Assembly: GCA_002342065.1 (NCBI GenBank)
Contig: DDPF01000005.1
Location: 1 to 64,000, forward strand
Origin: Bacteroidetes bacterium UBA2475
GTDB taxonomy: Bacteria; Bacteroidota; Bacteroidia; B-17B0; Aurantibacillaceae
Reading direction: 5' to 3'
Length of the DNA stretch: 64,000 nucleotides
Below are positions 59,826 through 64,000 of this stretch, piece by piece (the first letter of the stretch is position 1; each line of letters starts with the position of its first letter). Both the position numbers and the translations under genes were made by a program. The notes below the pieces were generated by a model that searched no databases, was not told the origin of the DNA, and saw only the letters and a list, made by a program, of their open reading frames with translations.

Positions 59826-62800
59826 ATGTTTAAAAAAATAGGCCTATTGCTTATTGTAATGCAGTTGTTTTGTAAGCCGGTTTTAGGGCAAAACATTATT
59901 TCTGCACCACGCGAAGCAAATTTCGTAAACTATACAACCGAGCACGGGCTCGATTATGTGAATGGTTTCAGGGTTTATGAAGATAAAAAGGGCTATTTAT
60001 GGTTTTGTACAAAAGAAGGCCTAAGTAGGTTTGATGGAATCAATTTCAGGAATTTTACCGAAAAGGACGGCCTGCCATCGCCCATTGTTACAGGAGCCTG
60101 TGAAGATAATAAAGGTAGTTTATGGATAAGTACCATAAAAGGTTTAGCTGTATTAAAAAATAACCGTTTTGATACTATTTCTAACTTAAAAAAAATTCAG
60201 GCTATAAATTTAATTAAGGCAAACGACGGCACTATATGGGTTGCAGATGGGGAAGGGCTTATCCATATAGACCCTTCAAATTTGGAAAAACCTTTAATGA
60301 AAAAATACATTCCAGGCGAAAAATTAGAGAACACTGCTTTTAGAAATCTTTGGCAAAATAAAAAAGGCAACATTATGGGTGGTGGCGAATCGGGATGCTT
60401 TATTATTAAGAATGATTCGTTAGTACGTTACAACGATCTGCCCGGCCCGGTTTATACAATGCTTGAATTTGAAGATGGAACTGAATGGTTTACCGGTTGG
60501 GACAGGCCAATAAGCGTTTATAAAAATGGAAAATTAGAACGTGAAATTAAGTTGGGTTCATTTGCATTGGATATGTTACGCGATGCAAAAGGTAATATAT
60601 GGTTGGTTACATGGGACAAAGGGCTCTTTAAATATACTGGTAAGGATTTTATTAATTTTTCCGCAAAAGAAGGTTTATCCTTTAATTCGTTTTGGGGTAT
60701 TGATGAAGATTCAGGTGGCAATTTGTGGCTTAGTTCGTGGGGTAGAGGCTTATTCAAATATTCGGGTGAGAGTTTTACACGTTTGTCAGAAAAATCAGGT
60801 TTGCCTAGTAATAATATTACAAGCGTCATAGAATCTTCACCAAATAAACTCTGGATCTCTTCAGAACAAAGTATATCATCTTATAATTCCGAAACAGGAG
60901 AATTAAATAATATTACCAAATGCAATAATGAAAATTTATCACTCATCATTTCTATGTATGCCCACAAACCCAATGAAATATGGGCTTTGGGCTATATTGG
61001 CCAAGGGTATAAAATTATTGATGGCAAAATAAGCGTTGATAAAGATATGACCGGTTTTAGCGCCAATAAAGATAGTAAAGGAAATATCTGGATCGGTACC
61101 GATAAGAATGGAGCCATGAAAATTTCCGGAACAGACAGGTCGTTTGTAAATGTTACAGGTGTGCAACGTGATAACAGGGTTATATCAATAACAGAAGATA
61201 CAAAACATAACTTATGGTTTATTAACGAACACAAGGGAATTCACCTGTATAAAAATAATAGTGTTAAGAATTTTAACCGCACAAATGGTTTTGTGAATGA
61301 ACCTGCAACTACAATAACGGAGGATAGCCTTGGTTTCTATTGGCTCTCTGTGCCAACAAAAGGTGTTTATAAATGCGCCTTAGATAAGAATGATAATTTT
61401 AAAATTATTGACTCATTGGTTGCCACCAGTGGTTTAATTTCAGATAACGTGCATTCAGTTGCGGTTATAAAAGATAAATTATACATGGGTACAAAATATG
61501 GCTTATGTGTTATGGATCTTAATGTATATGCTAAAGGCCAAAAGAAATTAAATTATTACAACAAAGAAGATGGTCTTGTAAACCCTGATTGTAACCTGGC
61601 AAGTATTGATACTAAAGGAAATATCTGGCTTTCTACAACAGGGGGCATTTATGCTTTTAATACAGCTGAAACAAAATTAAACACTAAAGAAACAAGAACG
61701 TACATTACACAAATTAATCTATTTTTTAAAGATATAAATTGGTTAGATCACGTTTCAGAAACAGATGAAAATGGTTTACCTGTTGATCTCAAATTATCCT
61801 ACCAAAATAATCATCTAACCTTTAAATTTATTGGTATCAATTTAGTTGCACCCACAAAAGTACTGTATCAATATAAATTAGAAGGTTTGGATAAAGATTG
61901 GTCGCCCGAAATAAATAAAAGTGAGGCTGATTATTCAAGTATTCCGCCCGGCACCTATACGTTTATGGTAAAGAGTTGCAATAACGATGGTATTTGGAAT
62001 AAAGATCCGCAAACCTTTGTATTTACCATCACACCACCATTCTGGAAAACGATTTGGTTTTATACTATTTGCGCAGTTTTATTACTTGTAGGATTTTATT
62101 TTTTTGTGAGATCGCGCGAGAAAAAATTACAAAGAGAAAAAACTATTCTCGAACAAAAGGTTGATCAGCGTACGCATCAGCTTAAACAAGCTTTTGATGA
62201 GATAGGTACGAAAAATAAAGAAATTACAGATAGCATTAATTACGCCAGTAAGATTCAGGTAGCATTATTGCCTTCGAAGGAGGATATTAAACATTTGGCA
62301 AAAGAGTACTTTATTTTATTTAAGCCAAAAGATATTGTAAGCGGTGATTTTTATTGGGCAGAACAAAAAAATGATAAATTTTATTTGGCTATTTGTGATA
62401 GCACAGGTCACGGTGTGCCGGGTGCTTTTATGAGCCTTCTAAATTTAAATTTTATTAATGAAGCGGTTAACGAAAAAAATATTCAGCAGCCTAACAAGAT
62501 ATTTAACTACGTAAGAAATGAATTGGTAAGTGGTATTAGTAAAGAAGGGCAGAGTGATGGATTTGACGGCACCCTTGTTTGTTTTGATAAGGGCAATAAT
62601 AAATTCACTTATACCGCGGCAAATACAAAACCGATTTTAATAAGCAATAATACCATTAAAATTTTACCTGCCGATAAAATGCCTGTTGGTAAAGGTGAGA
62701 AGGATGAATCATTTACCTTGCACGAAATTGATTATAAAGCCGGCGATATGTTGTATTTGTTTACAGATGGTTATGCCGATCAGTTTGGAGGAAGTAATGG

Positions 62801-62957
62801 CAAAAAAATGAAATTCAAAAAGCTGGAAGAAATTGTTTTCTCTATTTATGAACTGCCAATGGCCGAACAATTAAAAATACTTGAGCAAAGATTTATAGAA
62901 TGGAAAGGGTCGTTGGAACAAGTAGATGACGTTTGTCTTATTGGAATAAGATTATAA
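59826..62957 (+). CDS. Sensor protein: reg_prop beta-propeller, Y_Y_Y, membrane helix and SpoIIE phosphatase
   Basis: A 1043-residue protein with signal peptide (LLLIVMQLFCKPVLGQ). Residues about 35-640 contain two-component-regulator propeller motifs (YLWFCTKEGLSRFDG, LWISTIKGLAVLKNN, GNIWLVTWDKGLFKYTG). A Y_Y_Y domain follows (about 655-735: YQYKLEGLDKDWSPE, PPGTYTFMVKSCNNDG). A transmembrane helix (FYTICAVLLLVGFYFFV, about 745-762) and a coiled coil (766-810) follow. The rest is a SpoIIE/PP2C-like phosphatase (KDIVSGDFYWAEQ, CDSTGHGVPGAFMSLL, LFTDGYADQFGG). The periplasmic sensor probably controls dephosphorylation of a cytoplasmic anti-sigma antagonist-like partner, which is not present here. 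Confidence 0.92.
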   Translation: MFKKIGLLLIVMQLFCKPVLGQNIISAPREANFVNYTTEHGLDYVNGFRVYEDKKGYLWFCTKEGLSRFDGINFRNFTEKDGLPSPIVTGACEDNKGSLWISTIKGLAVLKNNRFDTISNLKKIQAINLIKANDGTIWVADGEGLIHIDPSNLEKPLMKKYIPGEKLENTAFRNLWQNKKGNIMGGGESGCFIIKNDSLVRYNDLPGPVYTMLEFEDGTEWFTGWDRPISVYKNGKLEREIKLGSFALDMLRDAKGNIWLVTWDKGLFKYTGKDFINFSAKEGLSFNSFWGIDEDSGGNLWLSSWGRGLFKYSGESFTRLSEKSGLPSNNITSVIESSPNKLWISSEQSISSYNSETGELNNITKCNNENLSLIISMYAHKPNEIWALGYIGQGYKIIDGKISVDKDMTGFSANKDSKGNIWIGTDKNGAMKISGTDRSFVNVTGVQRDNRVISITEDTKHNLWFINEHKGIHLYKNNSVKNFNRTNGFVNEPATTITEDSLGFYWLSVPTKGVYKCALDKNDNFKIIDSLVATSGLISDNVHSVAVIKDKLYMGTKYGLCVMDLNVYAKGQKKLNYYNKEDGLVNPDCNLASIDTKGNIWLSTTGGIYAFNTAETKLNTKETRTYITQINLFFKDINWLDHVSETDENGLPVDLKLSYQNNHLTFKFIGINLVAPTKVLYQYKLEGLDKDWSPEINKSEADYSSIPPGTYTFMVKSCNNDGIWNKDPQTFVFTITPPFWKTIWFYTICAVLLLVGFYFFVRSREKKLQREKTILEQKVDQRTHQLKQAFDEIGTKNKEITDSINYASKIQVALLPSKEDIKHLAKEYFILFKPKDIVSGDFYWAEQKNDKFYLAICDSTGHGVPGAFMSLLNLNFINEAVNEKNIQQPNKIFNYVRNELVSGISKEGQSDGFDGTLVCFDKGNNKFTYTAANTKPILISNNTIKILPADKMPVGKGEKDESFTLHEIDYKAGDMLYLFTDGYADQFGGSNGKKMKFKKLEEIVFSIYELPMAEQLKILEQRFIEWKGSLEQVDDVCLIGIRL

Positions 62958-62977
62958 AATATGATTTTTAAGTTTTG

Positions 62978-64000
62978 ATGGCTACCAAATTTTATAAATA
63001 CCTAAGTTTTACCCTTGCAGGTTTTTTTATATTATTTGTTCTCCTTATAATTATTCATAAGGCGCAGCTAATTTCTTTTACACACGACGAAGGTTATACT
63101 TACGGTCATTATGTTCATGAAAATTTTATGGATATTCTTTCATTAAAGGATGGTTTTACAAACAACCATATTTTAAATTCAATTTTAATGAAATACAGTG
63201 AGATGATCTTTGGAAGTTCTGAATTGGCGTTGAGATTACCTAATGTTCTGGCCGCTGTAATTTATTTATTCTATTGTTGTTTTTTATTTTACAAAAAAAT
63301 GCCGGTTTTAAGTTTGCTGTTCCTGGTTATTATGACTTCGAATACTTATTTACTTGACTTTTTTGGCTTGGCCCGTGGATATGGACTTTCAATAGCATTT
63401 ATGTTAATGAGCTTTTATCATTTATGCGCTTATTTTGATTTGAAAAAAAATAGAGATATTATTTTATTTAACCTCGCGGCAATTTTTGCCTTTTTAAGCA
63501 ACCTTACACTTCTTTATTTTTACATAGCCGCTCTTATTAGTTTTTATGTTTTAAGCTATATTCTGTTTAAAATAAAAGAGGAGCCAAGTGGAAATAATTT
63601 TATAACAAAAAAAACAAATAGAATTAATTTTATTTCAATCGTTTTATCTTCACTGGTATTATTTGAGCCTTTACGCCGCCTACTGAAAGGAAATATCCTT
63701 GATTTTGGTGGAAAAAATGGCTTTATTGAAGATACAATTTCTACTCTGATCTATGGATTATTCTATGAAATAGAACATACAATTACTGAAGTAGCAATTA
63801 TAAAACTACTTGTTGTTGGATTGTTTTTGTTTTTATTTGTTTTAATGTTATGGCACATAATAAGCAAGAACAAACACTTTATTTTGCGTTTTTCGCACTT
63901 TTTTCTTGCCTATATTATCCTGTTTTTATTGGTTATGTTTTCGGTTACCCAGCATGCAATTTTAGAAAGTGATTTTTTTACCGGTCGTTTTGCATTGTTT
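62978..64000 (+). CDS. Integral-membrane glycosyltransferase-like protein (GT39/PMT-like), truncated by window edge
   Basis: The ATG at 62978 opens a frame of 341 codons that runs to the right end without a stop. The first residues are MATKFYKYLSFTLAGFFILF, then a helix and ISFTHDEGYTYGHYVHENF. The Asp-Glu after a helix and the following NNHILNSILMKYSEMIFGSSELALRLPNVLAAV match the first periplasmic loop of PMT/ArnT-like (GT39/GT83) lipid-linked sugar transferases. At least seven hydrophobic helices are visible. It is 20 bases after the SpoIIE-type gene. The C-terminus and full function lie outside the window. Confidence 0.75.
   Translation, partial: MATKFYKYLSFTLAGFFILFVLLIIIHKAQLISFTHDEGYTYGHYVHENFMDILSLKDGFTNNHILNSILMKYSEMIFGSSELALRLPNVLAAVIYLFYCCFLFYKKMPVLSLLFLVIMTSNTYLLDFFGLARGYGLSIAFMLMSFYHLCAYFDLKKNRDIILFNLAAIFAFLSNLTLLYFYIAALISFYVLSYILFKIKEEPSGNNFITKKTNRINFISIVLSSLVLFEPLRRLLKGNILDFGGKNGFIEDTISTLIYGLFYEIEHTITEVAIIKLLVVGLFLFLFVLMLWHIISKNKHFILRFSHFFLAYIILFLLVMFSVTQHAILESDFFTGRFALF

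Overview
The window is AT-rich, densely coded DNA from a member of the Bacteroidota. The evidence is type IX secretion (T9SS) C-terminal sorting domains (types A and B), a PorP/SprF protein, a TonB-dependent receptor paired with a DUF4249 lipoprotein, many S-C lipoboxes, a two-component-type propeller protein and the near absence of Shine-Dalgarno sequences. No rRNA, tRNA, CRISPR array, transposase or phage gene was seen. Genus or order cannot be fixed from the sequence alone.

Layout. 16-8270 (minus): a VOC-fold protein with an in-frame stop, a Crp/Fnr regulator, a large secreted M4 metallopeptidase, a secreted pseudo-amidase, an O-methyltransferase, a conserved hypothetical and a capsule-type glycosyltransferase. 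8318-17140 (minus): a pseudaminic acid operon (pseB, pseF, pseG, pseH, pseI plus an associated methylase, but no pseC) behind an ABC-2 polysaccharide exporter (wzm/wzt-like), with a PhyH-type dioxygenase and a second methyltransferase. 17454-31626 (plus, with one inverted gene): at least nine glycosyltransferases, FkbM and other methyltransferases, two FemAB/GNAT-like acyltransferases and a deacetylase-like protein. Together the divergent arms look like one surface-glycan locus: nonulosonate precursor synthesis, chain assembly and modification in the cytoplasm, and export through the ABC transporter. 31623-34606: a small secreted protein, a VTC-domain/DUF4956 pair, glutathione peroxidase and a thioesterase.

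34894-40122 is the most interesting stretch. A lipoprotein, an ECF sigma factor and an anti-sigma-like protein with a cytoplasmic N-terminus, one inner-membrane helix, a long low-complexity linker and a C-terminal outer-membrane beta-barrel form an operon. The operon and two neighbouring groups of unknown genes are each preceded by the same promoter-like sequence (TTCCAACCTTTTG, 11 bases, CATCT). This suggests an autoregulated envelope-sensing regulon with a sensor spanning both membranes.

40267-47993 (plus): a DUF4382 lipoprotein, then a T9SS type-B unit (giant repeat adhesin, TPR/PD40 protein, PorP/SprF) and a type-A-sorted protein. 47998-64000: chorismate synthase, DUF4249 lipoprotein, TonB receptor, imidazolonepropionase, acyltransferase 3, a secreted SBBP-repeat protein, an unlisted 44-residue lipoprotein between two terminators, aconitase, a propeller/SpoIIE phosphatase and a membrane glycosyltransferase cut by the window edge. 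Three of the four convergent gene junctions carry long imperfect palindromes of unrelated sequence.
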